A stretch of 64,000 nt of DNA from Porpolomopsis calyptriformis (taxonomy: Eukaryota; Basidiomycota; Agaricomycetes; Agaricales; Hygrophoraceae). This document shows positions 1 to 10,631 of the stretch, piece by piece. Each line of letters opens with the position of its first letter. Position 1 is the first letter of the stretch. The notes beneath the pieces are model-generated. The model made no database searches. It was given only the letters and a program-made list of their open reading frames with translations, and was not told the DNA's origin. The stretch covers positions 1,097,098-1,161,097 of the forward strand of contig OX621164.1 in NCBI GenBank assembly GCA_951640195.1, in the 5' to 3' direction. The position numbers and the translations under genes were made by a program.

Positions 1-38
1 TTGCTATCGTGTCTAATGTCTCTCATTTCTCTCGTTAG

Positions 39-618
39 GTTGTCATCTTCGTAAAATCTGTTGCGCGCGCCATCGAACTGGACAAACTGCTCGTATCGTG
101 CAACTTTCCGAGCATCAGTATTCATTCTGGTTTGCAGCAAGAAGAACGGTAAGAATCCACCTGACCATGATAACTCCACAGCAGCTAACCCTTTCTATTC
201 AGCATTAATCGGTACACCGCTTTTAAGGCGTTCGAAAAGCGTATCTTGGTAGCGACCGACATTTTCGGCCGTGGGATAGATGTTGAGCGTGTCAACATTG
301 TGATCAACTATGATTGCCCTCCAGACGCGGACAATTACCTGCACCGTGTGGGGTGAGAATTCGAGAGAACTTGTCCCCTTTCGTCCAATTCTGAGATATC
401 ATTCTTCCAGCCGTGCGGGTCGATTTGGAACCAAAGGTCTCGCGATCACTTTTGTTGCTTCCGAAAGTGACCAACAGGTCATGGCTGCTATTCAGTCTAG
501 ATTCGAGGTCGCTGTGTCTGAGCTTCCGGACCACATCGATCCAGCGAGTTACAGTGCGTCTTTTAATTTCACGTGAATATCTTACCTAACATTTTTTTTT
601 ATTCAAGTGACCGCGTAA
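39..618 (+). CDS. SUB2: DEAD-box RNA helicase Sub2/UAP56, 3' part
   Basis: This is the C-terminal RecA-like (helicase C) half of a DEAD-box ATPase of the Sub2/UAP56 type. The family works in pre-mRNA splicing and in mRNA export with the TREX complex in the nucleus. Exons are 39-148, 203-352, 411-553 and 608-618; bases 1-38 are the end of an intron. The reading gives [18 protein letters not shown], then [17 protein letters not shown] (helicase motif V region) and [15 protein letters not shown] (motif VI). The last exon is only 11 bases and restores the typical ending SYMTA-stop. Without that intron the frame would run to a false stop at 576. The N-terminal half, with the P-loop and DEAD/DECD box, lies upstream of the window. 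Confidence 0.93.
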
Positions 619-1191
619 TTTTCATCGTTCGATTCCCTCTCCCCATACATACACCTTTTCCATTTTTATGCATGTACTCGAGTCTTGTTGAATGGATAGC
701 TTATCTTAGGGCTATTCGTCTATCCTCCCATAAGTAGCCGTCATTCCATCTACGGTTTTTGCTAGCAACTCCGCCATTTGAAATCCACAAAAGCTTTGCA
801 CACTCATTAGAAGGGGGAGTGCAGACCACAATGACACGCTGTGTTCTTCCCGTTGTTGCCTTTGTCCGACCATACAGATGCCGCCTTTGAATCAATCAAT
901 CGTGTCTCTCAGCTCCTTTGTATGAATGCTGGTGTGGCTAAAACTTGGAACCATACATATTGGCTACGACATTAAATATTGGAGGGAAAGGTACCACGTC
1001 GAGGTATTGGCATATCCTCAAAGAATGCCGACAGCTATCCACGAGAATGCGAGATCATGTGCCATGTCATGATCGTTGAAAATTTGAAGGGGATGGATGG
1101 GGGAAAACGAAGAAACAAAACAATGAGACTAAAGGATGCAGAATGTTGACAAGAAGGGGGGGGAATCGAATAAAACCCAGCGTGGCCGTTA
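619..1191. other. intergenic region between convergent SUB2 and PHO85
   Basis: This stretch holds the 3' untranslated regions of two convergent genes. I see no conserved reading frame, RNA gene or repeat. Short open frames here lack introns or recognisable protein character. Confidence 0.6.
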
Positions 1192-2707
1192 TCATCTCCC
1201 TCCGTGAGCGTATTGCGGGGGGTAGGGCACCCCCCCATAACCCGCCTGAACAGCCGCCATGGCTTGGGCCTGCTGGGCCTGTACCTGCGACTGGGCAGCC
1301 TGGACTTGGGTGAGTTGCGCTTGCGCAAGTCGGGCTGCCTCCTGCTGGGAGGGGTACATGGCGGCGGGCAGGGTTGGCACACGCGCGTATTGTGGCGGGT
1401 GTGGCGGGTGTGGCGGCTGCGGTTGCGGCTGTTGGTGGACGTGGGGGTGATGGGGGTAGTTATAAGGCGGCGGCGGCATCGACCCGGGGGTGGAGATACC
1501 GAATTGACTCGGGCTTATCGCACTGGTGAAATAAGGGTGCGAAAGCGCCTCTGTCGCCGTTATCCGTTCCGCTGGGTCGAATTTGAGGAGCCGTTCCAAT
1601 AAATCAACAGCTGGAATAAAGGGAGGGGTCAATAGATGGGATTTTCACACGACAAAATGGTGGCGTACCCTGCGCAGACGCTTTGGGAAGAACTTGCTGA
1701 AAGGGAATCTTGGGGTATCGGGGGAATGGTTTGATGGCAATCTCAGGCTAAGACACTTTCCCATTAGTCAATGATAACAGAGACGATAGAAGAACCCACG
1801 GAATCGGTTGAGATTTTCTTGAGTGTCGCATCGCTGGGTGTTCCTATGATTCTCATTATGTGTAATAACTGGTCTTGATTGTCCCGTCCCCTGAACAAAG
1901 GGACACCAGACATCATCTCCGCAAAGATGCAGCCGCAGGACCACACGTCAATCGACGTGCTGTATGTGCGAGAGCCAAGGAGGACGTCCGGGGCTCGATA
2001 CCAAAGGGTAACAACCTGAGGAGTAGCGAGGGATGAGGGGTCCTTCTGGGAAAGAAAAAAAGGGGAGTACCTCATTTGAAAAAGTGTTAACCGGAACACC
2101 AAATGCTCTCGCAAGCCCGAAGTCTCCCAGCTTCAGCTCACCCTTGCGATTTATGAGAAGGTTCTGTGGTTTGAGATCGCGATGGAGCACTTGATTTTCG
2201 TGACAGAATGAGGTGCCTTTGAGAAGCTGGTACATGAAACTGCGAACAGTTATTGGATCGAGAGCGCCTCTATCGCCGTGCTGGTCCATGTATTTTTTCA
2301 AATCTTGTTCACAATATTCAAAGATGAGGATCAATTTCGTCTCGGTGTGGATAACATCGTAGAGGCGGACGATGTTGACGTGCTTGAGCTCCTTCATGAG
2401 GGAGATCTCACGGATCGCAGTTGACGGCGTGCCCTCTTCAGCATCAAGGTGGATTTCCTTGAGGGCGACGATTTCGTTGGTGGTTCTTGATCGGCCCTGT
2501 TTTGGACGTTGGCTGACCGAAAAGCATGAATGGCTGCCCACAAACCTTGTAGACTGTTGCGTAGGTACCCTCGCCTGCGTTCAAAGGGGAAGTCAAAACA
2601 TTGAAGCTGCGTGTGAGTTCAGGGCTTGCCTAGTTTCTCGAGCTGCAAGAATTGTAAGTGAATGACCAGGGGGGAACGTTTCGGATACTCACCTGAATAT
2701 AATTCAT
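1192..2707 (-). CDS. PHO85: cyclin-dependent kinase of the Pho85/CDK5 type
   Basis: A serine/threonine kinase that, by family, pairs with Pcl cyclins to control phosphate response, polarity and cell cycle. Exons (minus strand): 2693-2707, 2630-2642, 2546-2574, 2071-2496, 1800-2015, 1669-1747 and 1192-1610, summing to 398 residues. It starts [20 protein letters not shown] (glycine loop). Then come the catalytic lysine in VALKEI, the cyclin-binding helix [24 protein letters not shown], the DFG motif and [12 protein letters not shown]. After the kinase fold (about residue 300) there is an extra tail of about 100 residues rich in proline, glutamine, histidine and alanine, so it is longer than yeast Pho85 (305). 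The intron after the glycine-loop codons has a GC donor (2629-2628). It is divergent from UTP5, with 445 bp between start codons. Confidence 0.93.
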
Positions 2708-3152
2708 CGCTCACAGCGGCGGCGGCGGTGTTGGAGTGTTGATGAAGGAGTGAATGAAAATTGAGGGCAAGAGACAGAACAGCCACACTGTAGACTCGAC
2801 GCGAGTCGATTCCAGCGGTTTCCACGTGACTTGGCTCGCCGGCCGATGATGGCCTTACATTATGGCTGCGCAATATTTATCTCGGCAACAAGCATTCATG
2901 TTCGCTTCAAAATTTACTGTAAAATATTTTAGGGGTGCTCGTAGCAAAATGAAAGGTCTTGGGCCATAGAACAATGAGCGAACATGGCAATCGCCCGGCT
3001 GCACCAAGTCACGTGTAAGCAGCTGTTAAAGCCACGCGATCCGATTGGGTAAAGCTCAAAAAAAGAAAAACTGCATAGGTCGGTCTGTCTGTACTCTACC
3101 TGCTCACTAACTCATTAAAAAATACAGTGGACTACCTGCAGTAACGAAAATC
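2708..3152. promoter_or_regulatory. divergent promoter region PHO85/UTP5
   Basis: These 445 bases separate the start codons of two divergent genes, so both promoters must lie here. I see no clear TATA box. Short A-rich runs stand just upstream of the UTP5 start. Calling it a promoter rests on position only. Confidence 0.5.
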
Positions 3153-5675
3153 ATGGCATCCAGACACAAAAAATTCAAGACCAAGCCGCCGAGTGGGCGA
3201 CCTTCAAGCACATCTCAACTATCTCAGCCCGTTGTGGAGGACTCTTCCACTCTTACCGCCCTTTCCTCTTTCTCACCAAAAGGAAACATTTTCGCCTTTG
3301 TTTCCCTTGCTGTTGATAGGCACCGTCTGCGCGTCTACGACACATCCTCTGCACAAGCCGTGGCCGAACATATTGTGGAATCCTCTAGAGTGACTTGTCT
3401 TACTTGGAGCAACATCGATTTCTCAGAAGGACGGTCGCCCCTTGCTGAGGATGCCCCGCCCTCACCTCTCAAAAAAAAAAGAAAGACGCATAATAACCAA
3501 GCGGTTGAGCGTCAAGCAGACGCTATTGAAGTCGTGCTGTTGGGGCTCTCTAGTGGCGAACTGCTCTTCTTCTCGCCAAGCCATGGGAGGATATTACGCA
3601 CCCTGTCGCATTCAACGTGCAAAAGTGCAATCTTGTCCGCAGTGGTGACAGATCGACCGTCCGCCCTTTGGACATCAAGTGCAGATAGAACTATTCGCCG
3701 TTGGAATGTCCAAAAAAACATTGTGTTGGGCAGTTGGAAAACGGATAATCGGACACCCTATTCGGCCATCGCCATCCGGCCACGATTCACCGAGGAAGAC
3801 GAGGATGATCGTGTTGACATCCTCTGCGCAAATCACAGTATCCATCTTCTGTCAATCCCCCCTAGCTCTGAAGTCGATATCTCTGAAACTCAAAAACCCA
3901 AGGAACTGGCATCATTCACGGGTCATGCTTCTTCTGTCACCGGCCTGCATTGGGACGCTTCGCAAACCCCAACAAATCGCTTCCTATCAACGGCTGAAGG
4001 CGACCGAATCATCTCGGTCTGGGAACTTCCAGATACAAAAACCGGGTCGTCTAAAGACGGAAAAATCGCGGCCTCTATCCCACTAGACTCAGATGTGCGG
4101 AGCATTTTACTATCTGCTTCGCGTTCTCGCGCCTCTACTGAAAGACAATGTCTTCTGGCCCTTTCTGCCTCGGGGAAAATCTCTGTGTTTCCAATTCCCT
4201 CCGAGTTGACCCAACCAGCCGGTTCACGCAAATCGCAACCAAAAATCCCGACCCTACTTCCGCGCTCCCGTATATCCTTGTCTTTCAAGAAACATTCGTC
4301 TCCTGCTCAAGTTGTGGCTGTCTCCTTCGCTGAAGGAGATTTCGGTCAGATACAGGTTGCAAGAATTGTGGGAGGTGTGCGGCCAGTATTCGATGTCGTT
4401 GTGAGTCTCGCCATGGTTGTAATGTGTGAATATATTCCGACTTGTAACCCAGCGATTTCTTGATAAAGCTGGAGATTTTATTCAAGATGTCCATATCGTT
4501 AACGAAGACGTTGCCGCTGGGCAGTCTGAACAGGCACAAATAGTTTGTGGTCCCCTTGTCTTCTCGCAATCATCCCAACCCTTATACTTTTCCCCTCAAC
4601 AAGAATACACCAAATAAGCGGTATACCGAGTCATCGTCACTCAATATTCGATCGGGGGTCGAGCTTGGAGAGGACCAAGAGATAGACGACCTGCCAACAC
4701 GCACCTTGGACGGCGACTTGGATGTGGATCTGGCGGAGCTGAGCCTCGGACAGCGGCTAGCAGCTCTGTCGGGCCCAGACGATGCGTTGCACACAGCTAC
4801 ATCGGACAGCGAGGATGACTCGGCTTCTAACCATTCCGAGGCACAGACGAAGAATAGACGGGACAAAGCTCCAGAGGTGCCTGCCAATTCCCTGACACGG
4901 ACATTGATCCAGGCGCTGCATTCCTCTGATGCACGGCTGCTGGAAATGTGCTTGGTGTATTCGGATCGGAACTTGATTCGTAATACCGTACGCAGGTTGC
5001 CTCCGCAACTCGCCGTTCCGTTGATTACGGCTTGCGTAGAACGGCTTAACCGGGGGGCGAGGGGGGCGAATATGAAGGGACGTGGAGGGGGGGCAAGTTC
5101 GCAGAGAGGCACTGCATTGATCGGATGGATAAAAGCTGTCCTCGGTGTCCACAGTGGACATCTCATGACGGTATGTTTCACCGCATTTGGTTGCTAGCCT
5201 GGGTATGTGATGATTGAGGCAGATGCACGACCTTGTCACGCAACTGTCGGGCCTCCATGCAACGCTGACAACCCGGCTTACGCTTCAAGAACGTCTTCTT
5301 TCGTTATATGGGCGATTAGATATGGTGCTATCGCAAATTGAGATGCGGTCGTCCGCAACGCTGGCTCCCTTGGCTCCGCAAAACCAAAAGAAGCCTGGAA
5401 AAAAAGTCACCCGATATGTCGAAGGAGAGAGCGAGGATGATCCTGATCAGGCAGCGGTTGAAATTGAAAGAGACGGCGAAGACGACGCTGGGAGTATTGA
5501 GGATGTGGAGCTGGGTGGCGGAAGCCAGGATGAGGAGAGCGAAGAAGAGGACGAGGAGGAGGACGAAGAAGATGAAGATGATGACGATGACGACGAAGGA
5601 CCCACTATGAATGGCTTCATTGACGATGAAGCAGAGGAGTATAGCGGCGACGAGGACGAAGAAGACAGTGAATAA
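3153..5675 (+). CDS. UTP5: U3 snoRNP WD-repeat protein Utp5/WDR43
   Basis: Subunit of the t-UTP/UTP-A part of the small-subunit processome, acting on pre-rRNA in the nucleolus. Exons 3153-4400, 4453-4542, 4604-5170 and 5223-5675 give 785 residues. The first about 430 residues form a WD40 propeller (for example SSADRTIRRWNVQ and TGLHWDASQ). A basic patch PLKKKRK near residue 108 looks like a nuclear signal. Around residues 545-680 lies the Utp12 domain (TRTLIQALHSSDARLLE, then GHLMTMHDLVTQLSGL). The last about 100 residues are very acidic (long Glu/Asp runs), common in nucleolar proteins. Splicing restores the sequence VFDVVRFLDKAGDFIQD across the first intron. The Utp12 domain also occurs in other UTP proteins, so the exact paralogue is a little less certain than the family. 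Confidence 0.86.
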
Positions 5676-5897
5676 ATCTATTCGGATATCGTATATTGTC
5701 CCCTGCAATTTATTCGAGGAGAGTGTTTCTTTCTGCCATGCTTTGCTACATGAATGTCAACCCAAGAAAACCATCGTAAACAGGCGGAGTAGATTCAAGC
5801 TCTGCTACTCTGCTAGTAAATTAGAAGCAAGGCACGATCGTCTCATGTCACGTGTTCAACGCGATCATAGAACCCATGCAAAGCAGTACTTGACAAA
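5676..5897. other. short intergenic region
   Basis: A 222-base gap between two genes on the same strand. It must hold the UTP5 terminator and the promoter of the MFS gene. No motif stands out. Confidence 0.4.
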
Positions 5898-8064
5898 ATG
5901 TCAAGCACGGGTGTCTTGACGAAGCCCAGGCAGAGGCCTATGGGGCTCAGGTGGCGATGTTCTGTCTGGTTCATTACTCTTGGTGAGTGCATGTCCGATG
6001 TCCATCAAGCAAATCGCGATCTGAATAATGCGAAGTGGTCACCTTTGGTTAGTGGCCATCCTAAAAAAAAATTACTTGAGACCGACGAACGTTGTTATGG
6101 TTGAACTTTAGGTATTTGCACGGACCTTCTAGTGTATTCGATCATTACGCCTGTTCTTCCGTTTCAGCTGGAGCGCCTGGAATACTCGGGCGTCTCAGTG
6201 CTTGTGGGATGGTTAATGGTGTCCTATGTGTGTGGTTTATTACCCACTTTACAAAAATCATTGACCATATCATCCAGTCCGCTGGTCTGGTTATATGTAT
6301 GCGTATACGGTTTTTCAAGTTTGTCGACTATCCATAATCATTTAGACAGCTACTATTCCAACTGCTATGTTCTCTGAACGACACCGTTCCCGAAGATCAC
6401 CCTTGATTGTTGGTATCGTCATTCTAATCGGTTCACAAATTATGTTAATGGAGGCGCCTCGATATTGGCTCATGTGTTTATCTCGCATCTTGCAAGGGGT
6501 TGGCTCCTCTATGGTCTGGGTGTCGGGATTAGCCCTTTTGTGAGTATAATTATACCGTGTCTGTCTCGCTACTATGTCTAAAGAACCATAGGTGTGATAC
6601 GACTCCGGAACAATCTACAGGCCGTATGTGTTATTATCCAAGTACCGAGATTCTATTTATCTTGTCGCAGGCCAACTTGGTATTGCCATGTCTGGTGTCT
6701 CTATAGGGTAAGTATTGAGAACTCGAGTGGTGTGCTTCCGCACAGGCCTGATTGTGTTAGATTCCTCGTTGGTCCACCCGTCGGTGGAGCTCTATATAAT
6801 CGCTTCGGCTTCCGTGGGCCTATGATCTTCGGCATTATTACTTCCCTCTTGGATCTTGCCGGTCGTCTCCTCGTCATTGAGCACCAACATGCTATCCAAT
6901 GGGACATCACTCTACCCGAAAACGAGAAGGACACTCGGATCTCCGATGACGTCAATGCTGTAATTCACACTTTGCCTCGAGTGCAAGGCCAAGACAATCC
7001 TCCGCATGTTAGCAGCGCGGGTGAGGACAAGCCTCTCGGGGAGCGGGGGAAAAGCCAGACCGCCACATCGCTATCGCTAGTAGCTGTGATCATTCGGCTT
7101 TCCAAGTCCAGCAGGGCACTGAGTGCCTTATTCATTACACTGATATATGGGTGATTGATTTACTGATTTGACTTTTGGAACCGTACATTCTAATTCGATC
7201 CCAGACTTGTGTATACCAGTGCGGAACCCGCCCTTCCGTTATATGTGCAGCACGCGTGGGGGCTTGATTCGCCAAAAGTTGGACTATTGTTCTTTGGGGC
7301 CATCGTGCCAACCGTTTTATGCAGGTCATTTCACCAGCATAACAGGGCATAAGAATAAATGATTGTGTAGCATCTCCGTTGAGCGGGTGGTACGCCGATC
7401 GGGTGGGTACAGGATATGTGACTGTATTCTGCCTCCTTCTGGCGCTGCCCTGGTGGATCGTTCTCGCTATTAGAGGGCCTCTCGCTCTGTTCGTTGTCGC
7501 CTTTGTAATGGGGTGTGCGTTCCTTTGTCGCCATCGCCGCCGTCCCTCGCTGACTGTTCGTTCCACACAAGGTTTCTTCATATCGGGGGTGATTTCGCCG
7601 TTAAGTGCTGAATTAGCCGCTGTTTCGAGAGGCGTCGAGGGCGTCGGCTGTGGGTTGCCGTTACCGATTCAACCCGAGGTTTATTCATTCACCTGCCGCA
7701 GATGGTCACGTCTACGGGGCATTCAATCTCGCGTATGGAGTTGGAGCGTCGAGTAAGAAATCATTCTCTCCGGTGCTTGCCAGCTGATTCTTTTGTCCAG
7801 TCGGCCCTGTTATCGGCGGTCAGGTGCTTGATGTACCCGTTTCTCGAGTATCATACAATCTGATCTGCCATTCAGCTTTACGAACACTCGGGGTGGGCGG
7901 CGGTCTGCTTAGTTGAGGCAGGGTTCATTGGAAGTTGTGTGTTGCTCGCATTCTGGTTTATAGATGAAGAACCGTTGCGGTGTAGAATGGTGAAGAGGAT
8001 TAGTCCCGTATTTGGTATCCTTCCACCTGCCTACCAGACCCAGCAACCAGTTGCACTCACTTGA
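5898..8064 (+). CDS. MFS transporter, drug:H+ antiporter / amine-transporter-like
   Basis: A membrane transporter of the major facilitator superfamily; the substrate is unknown. Exons: 5898-5982, 6112-6227, 6278-6289, 6346-6539, 6592-6623, 6671-6707, 6761-7150, 7205-7324, 7384-7514, 7572-7649, 7702-7752, 7801-7823 and 7876-8064, giving 485 residues. Visible family signatures are VLPFQLERLEYSG in helix 1, SRILQGVGSSMVWV, GRQLGIAMSG, FLVGPPVGGALY (antiporter-type motif), a long hydrophilic central loop, GWYADRVG after helix 7, HVYGAFNLAYGVGASIGP and a final helix before the short C-terminus. The 12-base exon 3 is inferred from phase. The frame through the intron at 7325-7383 is kept only if the acceptor is GAG at 7381-7383. 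The better-looking TAG at 7370 would break the frame, so that exon edge is uncertain. Confidence 0.8.
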
Positions 8065-8213
8065 CTCACACCATCATTCCCACCCCGTCTTCCTCACACA
8101 CTTCTCCAAGCCTTCTCTTTCTCTTCTTTCCTCTCAGTTTCCGCCTTTTTTTCTCCTTGCACCCCCCAAATTGTATGTAGACTACCGGGCAAGCCACCCC
8201 ATCTCACTTTGAC

Positions 8214-10099
8214 GTGTTCTATTACCAAACCAAAAAAGACATGGACGACAGCTCAGGGCAAAACGGGGATGCGCACGCGGACACCCAGAATAGCCTACGC
8301 CAAGCTTCCAGCGCACTAGAGGTTGCCTACCGTCGAATTCGTCAGCTCAGACACAGTCTCCTCGAGTTAGCCGAGTCAATGCCACCGTCCGATGTGCAGC
8401 CGGCAGTCCCCAATCCCATCCCCGTCGGACCTCCACATGAAGCCATTCTGCTCTCCGGTACCAGCACGGAGGACCAGGAGGATGGGTTGGTGCTTGATAT
8501 GGCGAGGCTCAGGTCCTCGTTACCCCCATCGGTCATGGATCGCCTCGAACAGTTCGAGTCCGAGTTTCTCGGTGATCAACCAACCGACAGATCCTCAGAA
8601 CAATTCACCCTTCCTCCTCCAGCTCCTTCAGGTGGTACCACGAGACAACTCCCTCCCTCTCGCAACTCCCCGTTCAATATGAATCCCCCCACCGCCTCTC
8701 CTTCCCGCAATCCTGTCATTCATCCCCGTCGTTCCTTGTTGGAGTTTCAGTTGTCACGACGTCGAGATGCGAACCCAGATGATCCGTCTACGGCGCGCGG
8801 CCGACATGTTGCAGCTCGCGAAGCCGGCGACGCCCTTGCAGACACTCATCTACCCCAGTTGGAACGATTTCTCCTCAGCACAACGGCTGTCATCGCCCGC
8901 AGCCTCGAGACCGTAACAAACCGGTTGAATCAAAGATCCCAGACTACAGATCCAATTGCCTTCCCGAGAGACCCCAATCATCGACAGACCGGTGACGATC
9001 CCCGTGTACGAAGGGGTTTGGAAGGAACTGGTACCCGAGGCGGTCGGAGCCCCAGTGTCAATGCCACCCAAATCTCTGCGCCCGTCAGCTTCTTTCCTCC
9101 ACGCCAACCTCCGAATCGCAGGTGGAGAACGATGATACGCCCAGAATCGTTGGGGAGACAGGCTTCGGGGCCCTCTGCACCATCTGGACAGTCTACCTCG
9201 AGCACCCGACTCTCCGTCTTGTCAAACTTTTCCGCAGTTGACAATCTGTCCACCCCCGTAACCCCGTTGTCTCGGGACCGGCCTATTCTTTTCGAGGAGC
9301 CTTCCAGCTATGTCCCGAGCTATCCTGGAGACATACCTCTCGAAGAAGATTTGGAGCCGAGCACCGTCGACCGGAACTATATTGTCCGTAGAAGGATGAA
9401 TGCTGATGGAGAGGAGTTCGTCCACAACCTCAACGTACTTTGGAACGATCCGATTGAAAATCATCGACACATCAGAGGTCCTCCAAGAATTGACGATACT
9501 CGCCCATCGTCAAGCAGATCATCACTAGAGGCCCCAAGACGTAGGAGAGGTTGGGGTAATTATTTATTTCCTATCCTGCTTTATTCATTTTTTTCATTGA
9601 TTTGCCCTATTTGCTAGCCCGTCTAGATGCTGATGGCAATGAGATATCGACGGACGAAGAGGAAGAACTGGAACGTGTCCGTGCTGAACATCGCGTTCGC
9701 CGCTCCCTTCAACGACCCATCGCATTCGCATACCCCCAGACAGATTCGGCCCCAGAAGACGTGCCGGTTATCCCGTCTGGATCATCGATGATATCCATAT
9801 CAGGAGGCGCTCTCTTATCTCAGGCGCGAACACTTCTCCGCAGTATGAACGCACTCCAGCCCGTCACGTCAGCGGAGAGAGACAACATTCCCTTCCCGAC
9901 GAGTTCGAATCCAACAGAACCCTCACCTGTGGATATCCCAGCCGAAGACACTCCCGAGATGTTCGGATCTTCTCTGCCATTCGTCGTAGACCCACTTCCC
10001 ATGCCGTTGGCTTCCATGACCCCCTCTTGTAACGCTCAACGTGAGGAGCATCCGCCTCTAAGAAAGGTGTCGAGACATGCCAGCTTGGCTGGACGTTAA
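8214..10099 (+). CDS. unrecognised Ser/Pro/Arg-rich protein
   Basis: Two exons, 8214-9555 and 9618-10099, give 607 residues; I do not recognise the family. It is mostly low-complexity and polar, without a signal peptide or membrane helix. A predicted helical segment near the start (SALEVAYRRIRQLRHSLLEL) could be a coiled coil. The end has acidic and basic clusters (DEEEELERVRAEHRVRR). A second in-frame ATG at 8241 has a better start context (GACATGG), so the first nine residues may be untranslated. Its promoter lies in the 149-base pyrimidine-rich gap after the MFS gene. A regulatory or scaffold role is conceivable, but nothing in the sequence shows it. Confidence 0.7.
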
Positions 10100-10631
10100 A
10101 ACACTTCTCGAGATGATACCAAATTGCCCCTCCATCGTTTCACGTTTGTATCCACTCCAAAATTTGGGTAATTTATCCGTCACCTATAGACACCTTGTCA
10201 TCGCATACCTTTCAGGCGCCCCCTCATATGTTATGGTCTCTTTTATACGTGTTTCCTTTTGGTTTCCCTCAACGCCAGCTTTTTCTTTCCTTTCTCCTTT
10301 TCTCCCCACTCTTCCACTTTGAGTGAGATCAACTTCCCTGTACCATCCGTCACCTGGCTTTCGGGATTGTTTTTTTCATTTCCTTGGCCCCTCAGTTCAC
10401 TGCAATGTAAAGGGTCTAGACAACTATTTATCATTTCTAGCTATTACTGGCACGAGGTAAAAACTGTATGCTGTAGGCATTAAACAAGAATGATATTCGT
10501 CTCGCAGTCTATCGCACCGTACCAAGCTTTAATGGCATAGAGGGCTCCTCAAAAAAAAGTGTACGGCAAGTTTGCGACGCAAACACCCAAAACAAAAAGA
10601 TGAGATAGTTCACCGCCCCACTTCCCGCCCC
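10100..10631. other. intergenic region between convergent genes
   Basis: This holds the 3' ends of two convergent genes. It includes a pyrimidine-rich stretch near 10250-10320 and an A-run near 10550. I see no gene or repeat. Confidence 0.5.

Noticed and set aside
620..660. tRNA-like gttcgattcc sequence
   Set aside because: No matching acceptor stem, D-arm or anticodon arm could be placed around it.
4582..5239. 199- and 160-residue minus-strand frames
   Set aside because: They lie antisense to UTP5 exon 3, which has clear Utp12-domain sequence.
7325..7371. Frameshift making the MFS gene a pseudogene
   Set aside because: An alternative acceptor at 7383 restores the frame, and all 13 exons then sum to whole codons; kept as an open question rather than called broken.
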